In this document: positions 12,191 to 25,700 of the stretch, in pieces | Numbering within the stretch: position 1 is the stretch's first letter | How the letters are laid out: each line of letters begins with the position of its first letter | Assembly: GCF_033807715.1 (NCBI RefSeq) | Contig: NC_084590.1 | Span: forward strand, 36,049,505 to 36,113,504 | Source: Cololabis saira | Lineage: Eukaryota > Chordata > Actinopteri > Beloniformes > Belonidae | Length of the DNA stretch: 64,000 bases | Direction: 5' to 3' | Translations under genes and position numbers: made by a program | Notes under the pieces: generated by a model | Told to the model about the DNA's origin: nothing | The model's input: only the letters and a program-made list of their open reading frames with translations | The model's database searches: none

Positions 12191-15100
12191 GAGTTACTGT
12201 GCCAGACATCCGGGTCTTCTGGAGGAACAGCAATCGAGTGCAGATACAAAGAACTCCTTTTCACGTAGCCTACTATAACCTCTATTTTCTTTCAACGATA
12301 TAAACGACCAATGGGAGCTAGATATTTTGAAACCTATTGTGTTTTTTCTCCATTCTGTGTAAAAAGTGTAGCTTTATATCTTGCAGTTTTGTAGAAAAAT
12401 TTCTGCTGAGGAGTGTGTGAAGATCTGCAACAACATGTGGACACTGTTGTCATTTTCTGGTGAGACTGTCTTTAAACCATGTGCAAGACTTTCAGAATTG
12501 CAGTTTTGTCAAAGACATTTTTGTCATTGAATGACTTCTTGTTATTCCAATAATGAGCCAGGGATTAATTATGTCAGAGCTTTAGACGGGTTTAGACGTA
12601 GATTGACTTCAAGCTGCTTTTTAAAGCGGCCTGTTGCGGCAAGGGAGTAAATAAAAACGACAGGAAATATTTCAGCTCTCTAAAGCTTGGAGTGAGAAGG
12701 AGAGATGGACAGAAGAGGGAGAGAGCATGCTGTGCGGTCTCTTTGTGGTAGTTTATCTGTCAGGAGTTATAAATATTATTTGAGCAAAACCATGTTTTGC
12801 ATTGATCATCGCAGTCGGGCTTGCAGAGATCCTGTCCTGTCATTCTGTTGTTTTAACAATTGTGAGTGAGCGCACAAACACAGAGCAAAGAACCCCCGTT
12901 GAGCAGCTCACTCCCCATTTATTTGTCAGAATACAGGCCTGGTGTGTTTACAATCCTGGAATTCAGATGCTCTATATTTCATCTGTTTGGACTGTTCTCC
13001 AGAAGTCAAGAAGTTGTGGTCTTAATGATTCACAGTTTGTGATGCGATTTTTGCATAATGATCTGTGGTCCCTTCTCAATAATTTGTGTCTACTTAAGAA
13101 ATGCTTCGTCCACAATGTGCAAACCCGCAATCAGTGCTGTTAAATTTAGCTGGAAGTTTATGTTAGGGCAGAGACGCCGCTCGTCGTTCATTCTGCAGGG
13201 AACTGCATGTTTGACAGAGCACAGTTTCCCGCTTGGTATTATGCCACACATGGAGCAAAAAATGAGCCACATTGATTTTTTTTTTTTGTTTCCAAATCCT
13301 TAAATACCAGTGACAACGTAGGGATAAATGAAGTGCATTAAGTTAAATCCAGATGACTGAAGCGGCGCAACACCTGTAATTAGACATTAGGAGTGACAGC
13401 AGGGGCTACACCTCCACGTATCGCCCACAGCTGCATAAAGGATCCGAGTCCTGAAAAGCACCTTCACTGTGGGAATGCCTCCGCTCGCCTTTTGTGAGGC
13501 TCTCACATTGCCGCCATGTTCCAACAACCTAGGTCACAAAGCGCATTGGTCATCCGAGTGTACGGATGTCGCTTTGGTTTGTGTCTGGCAGGATGTGTGT
13601 GTGTGTATTCTAGGAAGCGCCTCAACCAGTCCCTGCTTGTATGCATTACAGCAAATGTCACTCACAGGCTGGAGGGGAGCGGGCAGAAATGTGTAGGTTC
13701 GCCCAATCCTGTTAATGTGGAACAGCATTTAATTAGATCCGCTCCACACTGGCGAGCCGCATCCCTCTCTGCAAACATAACAACACTCTCTCCGACACTA
13801 AATGGTGACATAAATGCACAGATCGCTTTGACAGGACGTGTGCATGTGTAGAATGTGGTCAAATGGAGCCGCACAATGACATGAGTGTAAAAAGAGAGGA
13901 CAACTTTGTGGGCATTGGGTTGTTTTGTTTTTTTGATTGTGTGATTGTCTCTCAATTTGTGCTCAGCTTGTAGCTGTAACAACCAGACTGATTGATTGTT
14001 GCGTAAAGGAATCTGCAAACTTAAACTCATTTGTGAAACCCCAGACATGGAAAAGTACTTAACCTCAAGAGTGTTTAAAGATACTAGTTCTGCAAGTTCA
14101 CTTAAAGTAGAAGTCTCAAATGGCCGTCGTTTCTGCATGCAACATTTACAGCATTCGTGCCGTGGCTGACATCTGCAAAATGTCTGTAAATTAGTATTTT
14201 ATTTGCTCTGACTTGGGGCTTAATTACACTTTCCTGCTGATATAAACACAACACTGCAAACGCTGCAGACATGTAATTGGTTTTAAACGATCACCCTCTG
14301 GTCAGCTGGACTAGCCCCCCTTTCTACCACCATCACCACCTTTTTCATGGTTCTTGATTATGTTTTCCTTTATAATCAACTTGAACACATCTAAGTATAG
14401 ATAGACTTCCTTACAAAGTCTCCCTTTAAATAAATTGTGCATGTTAATTTTCCAGGGCATGCACACCTGTTCATTCATCAGTACTCTGCTATTCTGATAA
14501 TGGTGCCTTTTTTTTGTTTAGTTTTTATGCTATTGTTCCGAAATCCCAACCTCAGTATTGAATAAACTCATAACTATTAAAAAAACGATTGGATAAGATG
14601 AACTTTTCTTACAACTTTCAACATTCTCTGCAATGATCAAAACTGCTGCCTGAAGGAAAAACACTAACTCATGTGACTTATAACATCCATAACAAGAAAA
14701 ATAACAAAGAATTAACAATTGTTAAACTTAGGTAACAAACACGCTTGTCTAAAGCATCCTGCAGAACTACATATAACATGCTACAGTATTAAAGTTTACT
14801 TTGTGTGTATGTGTGTTGTTTTTTTCGGGACGTGTAAAGAGGAGATGAACAGGAGCGATGGTTCTGGCAAGAAATGGAATCTGCTTTCACCTCTGAGTGA
14901 CTCTGTTTCTGTTGGACCTGGACTGAATTGTAAAAAAAAGAAAATAAAATGTTAGTTCTTGGAAGAAAAATCAGGACTGGCTGAGAAGAGTGTGATCAGT
15001 GAGTAGAAGTGTTAAGAAACGTGATAAATTTGATGTGATTTACTATTTCAGAGAATGTCTGCAACGGCGCTCTAAAAGGAGGGGGGGGGGGGAGCTGAAT

Positions 15101-15943
15101 TAAATTCACTTGGAGATGTTTTTGTTAAAAAGCTCTGACTGAGAGATTGTACAGGAGGGCAAAATCAGCATCACAATCCAATTTTCCACCACAAGAAGAA
15201 CAGCATGCATGCAAGAACATATTGTCCAGCCGTCCTCTCTTCCATTTCTACTGTGTATCAGAGAAAAGGATTCAAATATACTGTGACTGGCTATTGTTTA
15301 GTCCGCCACCTCTTCACCCTCCTTCCTTGATTTTTCATTTTGCCCCTCCACTTTGCTTAATGCATGTCATTACAGTCCTTTTTATCCAGACGGGTGGGAG
15401 AGGGAAGAGAATGGAGGGCTGGAAAGGTTAAGAGAAGTCTCAGAGATAAAATAAAACAAGCTGATTTCTATCTTGGCTGTAGTCTCAGCACAGACAGAAG
15501 GAGCCTGCTGCTTCTGCTACCCAGCCGCCACAAGGAGAAGGGATAACGTGGCAGCCCGGACTTATTCACGTCGCAATCCCGTCCTATCAGCCATCTTTGC
15601 ATGGATACGCTCGCTGCCTTAAAGATACCTGCCACTGTTCATGTCGTGATGATATGCACCCACATCCCTACAGCCACGTTGTCTCATTATTTCTCAAACT
15701 GCCTTAATCCTGCTTGAGCTGATGTGCCGTCTTGCAGTTGGGTCCCAATCAGATGGGTTGCGTTGCACATTTCTCTGCAGTCACCAGTGAGGATGAGAAG
15801 AGGCTGCCCACGGACTGTCATAGCAATATAGATTACAGGTGGAATACAATACTTGTACATATACTCGTACGTCCTTAAAGCCTTTGCTGGAATTGAGGAG
15901 TTAGTTTCACCAGTGACTGCAGGGGCTTCCAGTAGCTACTTGG

Positions 15944-16486
15944 CAGTGGTGGACAGTAACGGAGTAAATTTACTTGAGTACTGTACTTAAGTACATATCC
16001 GGAGGATTTGTACTTTTACTTGAGTATTAGATTTCTTTGGTAATTATTACTCTTACTTGAATACATTTCCAAGACAAATATTTTTACTTTTACTCAAGTA
16101 AATTTCTAGGAAGGCTGAAAAGTACTGAAAAAGCTCTTTTTTCTTCTTCCCTAAAATCCTATTGGACACAAGCTGTTTTTGTCAAAGGAGGAGACCTATC
16201 ACAGTGCACGCTCTCCACTGGGATGTACGTAAAGCGGAAATACGTCAAGATTAAAAGATCCTTAAACTAATTTAGAAAAAATATAGTAATTTACTGATGT
16301 GGAGAATAAGAAATTTACTCTTACTTTTACTTAAAGTAAATTTAAAAGCATTTACTTTTGGATACTTAAGTACCTTTAAAAGCAATATTTTGACTGAGCT
16401 ACTTTTACTTGTAACGGAGTAAAATTTGACCAGTAGTATTTGTACTCTTACTCAAGTACTGGGGTCGAGTACTCTGTCCACCTCTG
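15944..16486. mobile_element. hAT-like MITE (nxn intron 1)
   Basis: 543 bp beginning CAGTGGTGGACAG and ending CTGTCCACCTCTG (13-bp inverted repeat with one mismatch). A perfect 8-bp duplication CTACTTGG flanks it (15936-15943 and 16487-16494). The arms carry repeated TACTTAAGTA and TTTACTT motifs. This is a common fish hAT-type MITE; there is no coding capacity. Confidence 0.88.
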
Positions 16487-16494
16487 CTACTTGG

Positions 16495-19400
16495 AGTACC
16501 GGTACATTTTATTGACATCATTTCTGTGTGTATCCGATATTATTTGTGCTTGATCTCTGACACAAGAAATGGCTGAGAAGATGCCTAAACATTTCTGGAC
16601 TTTCTCCAATGTTCAGGCCTCTGTTTTGGAAGTTTCAGCAGTTGTCAGAAGAGTTAAGAGGGGGAAGAAAAAGGTTTTTACATTTCTGGAAAGGTTTCTA
16701 GAAACCATGAGGAGCCTGGTCTGTGTCTCTCTCACTCTTTTTTTTTTCTCTCTTTGGACTCCAGACTGTAATTTTTTTGTTAAGCCTAAAGTAAATCACA
16801 CACACGTCCAAACCCTAACAGAAACAGTAAAAAGCTCTTTTGTATGTAACATAAAACAGCATTCACTTCCATGTAATGATGTTCAGTGACGTCTAGTCGG
16901 TGTGTCGGAGAGTATTAATGTTCCTGTTTTTTTTTTTTTTTTTCCTTTTAGTTTAGAAACGTTTGGACCTTGATTGAATTCTTCCCACTCATTCCTTCTT
17001 AACCTACGCTTCCTCGAGTGCACACTACCACCTTGTACGGCCTCAAAGGCCGCTTTGACCATTCTGTTCCGTATTCACGCCTAACCGCTGATCCTGGAGC
17101 TGCGGGGACACACGCAGGTAGTCCCACACTGCCGCTAAGTGCTCCGGTGAGACATTTGTAGTAACGAGGAGGCTCTGTAAGAGCAGTCCGGCTTCGAACA
17201 GCAGCACCTTTTGTGTCTGACGGTTATTTATAAACCCGGTAAAGCCTAATTGCATTCCAGGCTTCAACAGATGCTGGGAGATGCCGCCTCACCCATGTTT
17301 GTCCTCTTTGTCTGCATGTAAGGTCTGATCCTGGCTGCAAGAATCAGAGGTGACGTTGCCCAGAGCTCCTCTAAATGGGGTTAATGTAACCGAAAAAATA
17401 AAACATGAATAACAAAAATATCCTGGATTTACTTTCTCTTTTCCCACAGTTCTGAAGGTGTACTGGAAAAAAACTATTTCGCTGCCTTTTTCTTACTTGT
17501 TTTGGCTTTTAATTTGCTCTTGGCTGTTGCATTTTTATGGCCACTGCTTGTGGTCTTCCATGACTCATTAATGGGAGGGCCTCCTGCCTTAGCAAGGGAA
17601 TGCTCAGTTTAATTGTAGCCTATTACTGCGCTTCACTTTGAAAAGTGCAACTCTCATTCCCTCAGTCCCAATCTCTGGGGACTTTCTTTTCTGCGATTTA
17701 TGGAAAACATTAATCACATCTCCCCGGACAGCTTGTCAGACTCGGCTGAGGACAATAACGCTCACGGGTGTTTTGTCATTAGCTGGATGTCAAATCTGCT
17801 TTGTATTTCAAACTTTGGTAACTCTAGAAACTGGAAGCTTTACTTGTATTTTTCCTGCTCTGCCAGTTTCCTCGTGACATCTGCACATTTCCACTCTTTC
17901 CAAGCACTTTTTTAATAGTCGTCTGACGTTGAACCTGTTTTTGTTCTAGTTTCAGCTCCGTTTTGCTTTTAGCACGCACCAGAACTGCTGGAGGAAGTCC
18001 AAGTGTTAAAGGACAACCTTCCCTCCCCCGGTGGACCATTGTGTCAGCCACATGAATTAATGGCTCCAGATATACAGCATGAAAACAGACGTCCTGCCCT
18101 TAATCTCTGTTTTGGAATAGTTTGTATTGTTCCTTTTTTTTTTTTTCAATGCATGCCCTGGGATGTGGTTGATGTTAACTACAAACAAGTCATTGGCAGT
18201 TTGTATTTTTATTTTTTTTTTAAGATTTGGACGGATCTTTGATACTCAAAGCTGCAGTATGGTTTTTATCCTTCGACTTTATGATTGTTGGAAGGCTCAC
18301 AAAGTGTTTTTCTGTTATAAATATAAAGCTTGATTGCAAATCATAATAGGTCAATTTGAGGTCCAGGTCTGCTGTGCCATCTGAAATGTTTTAAAGAGTC
18401 ATCAATAACCCATAATGTACAAAGGAAAGGAGAGGAGACTCTAACAAACTAACAAAGTCTAGCTTATGAAATGCAGAAGAGACTGCGGTGAACTGCACTT
18501 GGATGTGTGGTTACTTGCTGCATATTTGTATTGAAAAAGCATTCTTGAGGGGGGCACAATGCCCTTTTAAAATACAAGGGTCCTGACCCTAGAAGCGCTA
18601 GGCGAGTTAGACTACTCTGTGCATTCTTCATATTGAAATCACTGTGATTTGGCAGCTTAATATCAAATGTTTTTGCCTGTCAGAAGAGGCTCAGTAAAAA
18701 TGTTCCCCCTCACCTCATTCATCTAACTGACTTGAATTATTGGCTAACCTTTCTGTCTTGATGACCATAAAATGGAAAAACATTCAAACGTGCGCTTTTG
18801 AACATTAACTCGGCCGTCTGAGTTTGCACATGTTCAAACTGAGCTTTTCTCTAGTTGGCGCATAGATGCATTAAGCTACCATGATTTAAAAGGTGTGGTC
18901 CACAGATGCACCATGAATGCTCGTAGGGTTCCTCGTTACTCCTTCAGTGTCTTTTCATGCTTGTGTGTGCATGATGGGTGTTCTTTTCATAGAAACATCT
19001 TATGGTGGCAAAGTGTATAATTGCAAGCTGGAGTGGCTTGAATCCTTTTTAGGCCTTTGCAGAAACAACAATGCATAATGGAGATGGATTGGAGAGATGG
19101 GTTGGAGCCCGTGGGTTACGTTATCTTGTCTATGAAGCTGAAATAAGAGATCAGAAGAGACCTAACGAGAGCTGTTGACCCCCAGCTCTACCTGCAGGAG
19201 GCTTCAGATCTGAGCTGTCAGACTTCTGAGGCTGAATTACAAATAGAAACACGGAGCAGTGTATTTTGCTCTGTTGCTTCTGCTGTTCTTAGATAATTTT
19301 TTACTGGTCTGTACTTAAAAAAAAAAAACCCTTAGGTGTAAAAGCTGTGATGGGGATGAGTGAAAGGTTGACTTTTGGTTCTTCATATTGAAGTTTAATT

Positions 19401-21807
19401 GAAAGCTTAGCTAGAGGTGTCATAGTTGATCGGGAGCTGGTGGACGTAAGGCTGAGATTAAAGTCTCTCTGTTCCAGCAGAACTGTTGTAGGTTTGAACT
19501 TTGAACCTGTGCCGGCTCCTGTCAAGCCGCCCTCCTACAGGCTGTCACGACCCCGAAAATTGACACTAAAGTCTCCCTGCCTTTTGTGTCTGTGTGTCTG
19601 TATTGGCCTTTATTTGATCTTGTCGGCTGTTTTCTGACTCTCTCTGTTACATGTTTGTTTAAAAACCCGTCATGTCATCATTTTCGTTGTCTCTTGTCAC
19701 AACAGCTAAACAAGTAGTTGCAAAATGTGAGGTTATAAACTAATCCTGTGTGGATAGTAGCACAAATAATATATCTGATTAAACCTCTGTTTATTTTTTT
19801 TACTTGGATTTTTACCTAAACAGAAAACATGTGCTCTGGAAAAAGTGAATCGGTTCGTCGCCGTCAGGTGAAATATTTGAGTTATAACATCATCGTGTTC
19901 CTGTGACAGTGTTCAAGTCCTGGCTGTTGCATTTCATGAGATTTTATCCCTGTTAAACATCCACTTTTGCGGCGTAAGAAGCTCTTAAATTCTTGTTATT
20001 CTTTTATTTCTACCTCTAAAGTTTAAGTCTTGGGTTTTTAACACTTTCAGAGTTCAGTCGTGACCCTGTAAAGCAACATATGAGCCGTTCCGAGGAGTTT
20101 ATTACATCATATGCTTTCAGGAGATGAATGATTTGCACGAAGAAAACTTTGGACCTCACCCTTTATCCAAATATGAAAATGGTGCTTAAAGTGATGAGAA
20201 ACTGTAAATGTGATAACTTCATGAGGGTCTCGGTATTAGTATTTGTGGCATGAGGTTGAGGCCCAAAGAAAACAGAGGGAGAGAGATGGTCCCATAAAGA
20301 TTTATGCACTAACTTGAGCCATTTAAGGTTGCGCAAAAACCTGATAGAAATTCCCACCACCCCTACAGGCTTTCAGCTGCACTGATAGATCCCCAAAGAG
20401 TGCTGGAGGAAGTTGTAAGAGGAAGAAAAAGGACACTTTGCTAGCTGTGTTTTCACCACAGTTCTGACCTAAAGTATTTAGAGAATTGATGGATGTTTAT
20501 TTTGAGGCTCAATGGGAGTTCGGCTCCGAGCTGCACATCAGACCTCTTTTATAACCGCGCGTAAAGGGAGGCATAGCCTCAGGTCTTCTGGCAGAGCACT
20601 ACAGACAGTTCCAAGGACTTTCAACAAAAAAAAGTGTCTTTTCTGATGGAGCTCTTGAGGTCAGCAGCCGCCTGCCAGGGCTGAGGCCGACCAGATCCGT
20701 TGAGTCTTTTTAAACCACTTCTCAAAGCAATGTTTGACAGGGAAGCATTTTTACGACATTCCTTTATGTCGCTTTTAGTCTCATTGCCGTTTCAAATATC
20801 GGGTCTCAATTAAATTATCCTTTCCATTGTCTTTCTTTCCTTTAATCTGTCCCCATCCAAACACAGTGAAATGAAATCCCAAATGCCCCAATTAAATAGT
20901 TTTTATTTCAAGATAAAAAATGCAATATAAGGCATTAAAACTGTCCGGAACATTTCCATGTTTTAAAGGTCACCCGCTTTAATTATAGCCTATAATTACA
21001 CTTTGGGTACTAAAAATGTTACCTTTCTTTGCAGCACTCAATTTGGATGAAATCATATCTGTGAGATGCTTCCTGACCTATATGGGCTGATGCTGATGGA
21101 GATGGAGTTTATTGGAGCCTGATTCTGTTGCTGCTGCTGTGAAAGTGTTGTTTGGGGGTGGGGAATAAGCTGAGAAGAAAGCGTGCATGGAGTAGAGAAG
21201 GCGGGCAGAGGGAGGGGCAGCTGTGAAAGATACAACAGGGGTCCAGATGTACAGCTCGTCTGTTAAAAATGCATGGGGCCGGCCTGCAGCTGCAGCCAAA
21301 CAGATGTGACTTTAACTGAGCGTCTGACTAGAAAAGGAAGCCGATTAATGGGTGGATATAAATTGTAGCTGTGTCGCCCGAAATGGCAGAGCTGACGGTA
21401 GCTCAGGTAACGAGCAGAAAGAGAAAGAACAGCCTCTCTCTCGGGAAACTGGACCCACTGTTTTCGTTGCAGGTCATTATTGCATATCAACCGTATATGA
21501 CAGATTTCTGAGACTTTAAAATGTGGAAAAGGTGGCTGTCAGGCTCAGAAAGTATGCATGTGTCTGTGTCTATACATGTGCCTATTCATGTAACGTGTGC
21601 ACAGGCAGTTTTGTACTGCCAGTTGTCAGAAATGTGATTTTTATGAGCAGACACAAAGTATAATTGTGATACATGAGGCTCCCTTTTGGTTGTGACGGGT
21701 ACAATTGACCCATAAATAGCTTTTCAGTATCCAGCCGAGTGCAGCAGGTCTTAACAATTTGCCCATTGCACACTAACGTGCACATTTCACAGATGAAGCA
21801 GACATTT
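16495..21807 (+). other. nxn intron 1, no gene or clear repeat
   Basis: Unique-looking AT-rich sequence with poly-T/poly-A runs. I see no exon, RNA gene or complete mobile element in it. Conserved enhancers could be present but cannot be judged from one sequence. Confidence 0.6.
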
Positions 21808-22145
21808 ATTCCCTATACCTGCTTAATCCCATACAGGGTAACGGGGGTCTGCTGGAGCCTATCCCAGCTCACGACAAGCTAAAGGCATGGGTAGACCCTA
21901 GACATGTCGCCAGTCCATCGCAGGGCCGCAAATGGACAAACAATTGCTCACACCAAGGGGCAATTTAGAATCATCAATCAACCTGACACACATGTTTTTT
22001 GACTCTGGGAGGAAGCCATAGTACCTGAATAAAACCCATTCATGCAGAGCATTAAGAGAACATGCAAACTCCACACAGATAGGTTCCTGGTTTGACTCCC
22101 AGGTGTCTTTCCGCTGCAAAAATTCTAACCACTGATCCATTAAAT
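21808..22145 (-). mobile_element. SINE-like dispersed fish repeat
   Basis: On the minus strand it runs from GATCAGTGGTTAGAAT through CTGTGTGGAGTTTGCATGTT, CCTCCCAGAGTC and TCTAAATTGCCCC to CCCTGCGATGGACTGGCGAC and GCTGGGATAGGCTCCAGC. This order is that of a very common fish short repeat with a tRNA-like head. The copy is old, with several small deletions. The family name is not assigned. Confidence 0.65.
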
Positions 22146-22612
22146 GCCTCATATTTATTTTTTTAATAGGTTAACACAGCTTCCAGATGTGTTTATACAA
22201 TGCATGTGACATGCTTTGGTCTAAATACCACAGAGATCCTGTACTAAATGTCTCTTATGGACCATATCCTTAAAACTCTGCTCACAGCAGCCAGTTTTAG
22301 GGGGTCTGCTCTCTTTTAAAAATCTGTGTCTTTGGTTTGTGCTACTCACTTTAAGGTACTGCAAATGACCAAGATTGTCCTAAACAGAGTAACAAGATTG
22401 TGTTATAACCAAGTTTTTCAGCTGGTTGAAAACATAAAAAAACAACAACCTAACAAGTGCTCTTAATCACAGTAAAAGGGACTTGTATCCATTATATGTC
22501 TCATTTTTAATGAAAAAACAAAGGATTTTTATACCGTACATTGTTACAGCACCTACCGTTGCCCTGGACCAGAAATTAGTCGTTTGAGATGGTTGTGGAG
22601 CAGTGTTCACTG

Positions 22613-25600
22613 TCATAATAATAAATGATGATGATACATTTTATTTATAGGCACCTTTCAGGGCTCTCGAGGTCACTGTACATTAGACAAAACCACATAA
22701 ACTGGCAGTTATAAAAGAACACCAAATAAACATAATAGTACAAATAGTAAAAGGAAATAATTGAAAAATTGAGCTCAATCCAGTTCAAATGACTGTCTAA
22801 AAAGGTGGGTTTTAAAGGAGGTGACAGTGTCAGAATGTTTTATATCCTGTGGTAGAGAGGTCCAAAGATGGGGGTCTGAGTTGCTAAAAGCTCTCAACAA
22901 GCGTGCAGAGGGGAGGATGAGTTGGATGGAGGAGGAAGACCTGAGAGTAGACAAGGTACAGTATCTTAATGTGGATGAGCTCAGTGAGCTAGAGAGGGGT
23001 GAGGCTGCTATTGGCCTAGTAGTAAAATGTTATAGATATATGGAATTTAAAGGGAGCCAGTGTTGTTTCTGCAGGACATGGGTGATATGACTGGGGGAAG
23101 GAGTTCTGGTAATAATTTGGGCTGCAGAGTTTTGAGCCAGTTGAAGTTTTTGAAGGGACTTGTCAGGTAAGTCAATCAGAAGAGAATTACAATAATCAAG
23201 ATGGGGCGTGAACCAAAATAGCAGTTGTGTTGGGTGTAAGAGATGGGCACAGACGTGAGATATCACGTAGATGAAAGCAAGCTGAGCAAGTGAAATTGAT
23301 AATGTGGAATGACGAGGATGACACCCAAACAGAAGAGTTGTCAACAAAAACAAAAATATTATTTATCTTGGAGAGAGAGTGTTTTTTTTTTTTTAATCAC
23401 TGTTGAGTTTGAGAAAGTTGTGAGAGAACCAGAATCTGATTTCCTGAAGGCAATCAGAGAGAGAGAGGAGGGAGGGAGTGGGTGGGTTTGGTGGACAGGT
23501 AGAGCTGGGTGTCATCCACATAGCAATGAATATTAGTGCCATCATTTCAGGAAATATTGCCGAGAGGGTATACGTATACAATAAACAGGAGAGATCTTCA
23601 ATCTGAACCCTGGGGTACGCCAGGGGAGAGAGGGAATGGTTTCGATGTATATGATTTAAAGGGGACCTATTATGGCATCTAATACCTATTTTAAACAGGC
23701 CTTGAATGTCTTAATAACAAGCTTTTGATTGTTTTTGCTAAATAAATTAGAAATTCAGCCTCTGAGCGATGTGTTTATCTTCCCATTCTCTAACCTCATT
23801 ATCTATGCAGGATTCTGAGTGGGCGGGGCTATGATAATGAGGCTCTGTGCTGATTGGCTGCCTGAATGACGCGATACACCGCTACGAAAAAATGGCGGAA
23901 GCTCCGGCCGGCAGAGTTAGTTGTGGCCGTAGTTTCACGCATCGGAGGCCAACCGATGTAAATCGCATTTTCGTTACGTAACGACGGGAGCAGAATCTGA
24001 ACGGCTCGTAGATCCACATGACACTGGATGGATCATCCGGGCGGCTGTACAGACACTGCAGAATTTGGTTGCTTTCCTCCTTCTCTGAGTTGGCAGGCTG
24101 AGGGGAGACCACTTTATATATGTTAAAGCAAGAAAAAACGTGTTTTTCATAATAGGTCCCCTTTAAGTTTAATAATCTGAGTGTGGCTAGAGAGATATGA
24201 TTTAAACCAGTCCAGGTGTGTGCTAGATAGTCCAATGGTGGTTATTCTGTTAATAAGTATGGTATTGTATCAAAAGCTGCACTCAGATAAAGGAGGATAC
24301 GTATGGGAAAAAGTCCAGTATCATCAGCCATAAGAAAGTGTTAGTGATTATGATAAGAGCAGTTTCGGTACTGTGAAGTGGACAAAAGCTACATGGAAAC
24401 TGTTCATACAGGTCATTGAGAGAAAGGTGATTATGGACCTGAGATGCAACTGTTTTCTCCAATATTTTTTAAATGAAAGGTAGATTGGAAATGGGACGAA
24501 GTTTCCTGAAATCATAAGGGTCAGCACTAGGTTTCTTGAGGATTGCTTAACTGTAGCTGTTTGGAGAATAGAAGGAACAATACACATGGTGAGAGAGGAA
24601 TGGACAATAGCAGTTATTACAGAGGTCAGAAAGTGGAGGTTTTAACCAGAGAAGTGGGGAGAGAATCTAGTTGGCAAGTAGTTTTATGGTTGAATTCAAA
24701 TATATCAGCTGCAGAGGGAAGTTTGAAACTGAACAGTGGGTGGGGAAAAAGGGATTTGGAACTCCTGGAAGGATGAGGAGGATGAAATATGAGGGGTTCA
24801 TTGCTGTTGGATATTGTCGATCTTTATCTCATAGAACGCTGCAATTAAATTGCAAAAATCGGGTGGGGAGATGGTCAGGTGGATGCATTGACTTGTCAAC
24901 CACGGAGTATAATACTTGTGTATTACCATGACGAAGACTGATCAAATCTGCATAGTAATTGGATTTTGAAGAGGAGAGAGTCCTTAGAGAAAAGAATGTG
25001 ATTTATTAACATGTCCTTGTGGGCGGTGGGACCAGTTTTCTTTTAGAGACGTTCCAGTTGATGACCTTTGGCTTTAAGCTGCCAAAGTTCTGATGTAAAC
25101 CAGGGTACATATTGGGTAAAAGAGACAGTTTATGTTTTTAAAGAGGCTGTCAGGCAGATTGTTAAGGCTGCTGTAATGGGAAAGCAGTTCATCAGGAGTG
25201 GATGACAGGACAATGTTAGGGAGATTGGTGATTCCAGTGACCAGTCCACCTAATTCAATGTCCTTGATATTACGAAAAGAGATGGTTAGAGACAACTTAA
25301 TTTTGCACAGTGTGATATTGACATTTAATGGAATAAGTCTGTGGTCAGAGATGGGGAGATCAGTTGCAGAGCACTTGGAGGGAGTAACACCAGTGCAGCA
25401 GATGAGGTCCAAGATATGATCTTTGCAGGGGGAAAATCAATACATTGCAGAAACAATGTATTGGATTGTTTCTTCAGGATAAAAAAGTCTTGAAATAATT
25501 ATCAATATTGTCAATATAAACATTGAAGTCACCAAGTAAAATTATAGCCAGTCAGAGGGAGGAAATGTAAGTTAGAAAAACAGAAAACTCAGTGATAAAG

Positions 25601-25700
25601 TCATAATTTGGCTGAAGCAGATGGTAAACAGTTGCAACAATAGTTGGAGACAGCGAGGGGGTACAGAAACTGGTGAGACTTTCCAATTATTGTGAGACCC
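22613..25700 (-). mobile_element. degraded L2-type LINE (endonuclease and reverse transcriptase remnants)
   Basis: Read on the minus strand, broken frames give: apurinic-type endonuclease motif LLGDFNVYIDN near 25510-25560, then DLICCTGVTP...DLPISDHRLIP (25412 downward), the reverse transcriptase piece STHLDWFKSYL near 24200-24230, VPQG near 23610, the intact active site YVDD (23522-23511), and the C-terminal [12 protein letters not shown]...LQLAQNSAA...HWLPLNSI (23353-23030). The 3' UTR ends at about 22613 with TATTTATAGGCACCTTTCA on the + strand. This order and these motifs are those of L2/Maui-like fish LINEs. Many stops and frameshifts make it inactive. The 5' end is unclear and may reach about 26500. 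Confidence 0.8.
23660..24162. mobile_element. TTAA-target MITE inside the L2-like LINE
   Basis: 503 bp with inverted repeats AGGGGACCTATTATG...CATAATAGGTCCCCT, bounded on both sides by TTAA (23656-23659 and 24163-24166). TTAA duplication is a mark of piggyBac- or Kolobok-type transposition. It splits the LINE reverse transcriptase: SPGVPQG lies on one side and HLDWFKSYL on the other. It has no transposase. Confidence 0.82.

Larger units (their letters stand above)
1..15935 (+). other. nxn intron 1, left part
   Basis: AT-rich, mostly unique sequence without a recognised nxn exon. Contents that can be named are the candidate gene at 1995-2645, the LINE tail at 7790, the AC repeat at 9286, the GC-rich island at 9655 and the TGAATTT repeat at 11860, all listed separately. 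Homopolymer T runs are frequent. Open frames of 60-158 codons here show no protein-family motif. Assignment as intron rests on the missing nxn exon 1. Confidence 0.7.

Noticed and set aside
13662..14138. 158-codon minus-strand frame in nxn intron 1
   Set aside because: No recognisable motif and no splice structure; overlapping frames on the other strand are equally long.
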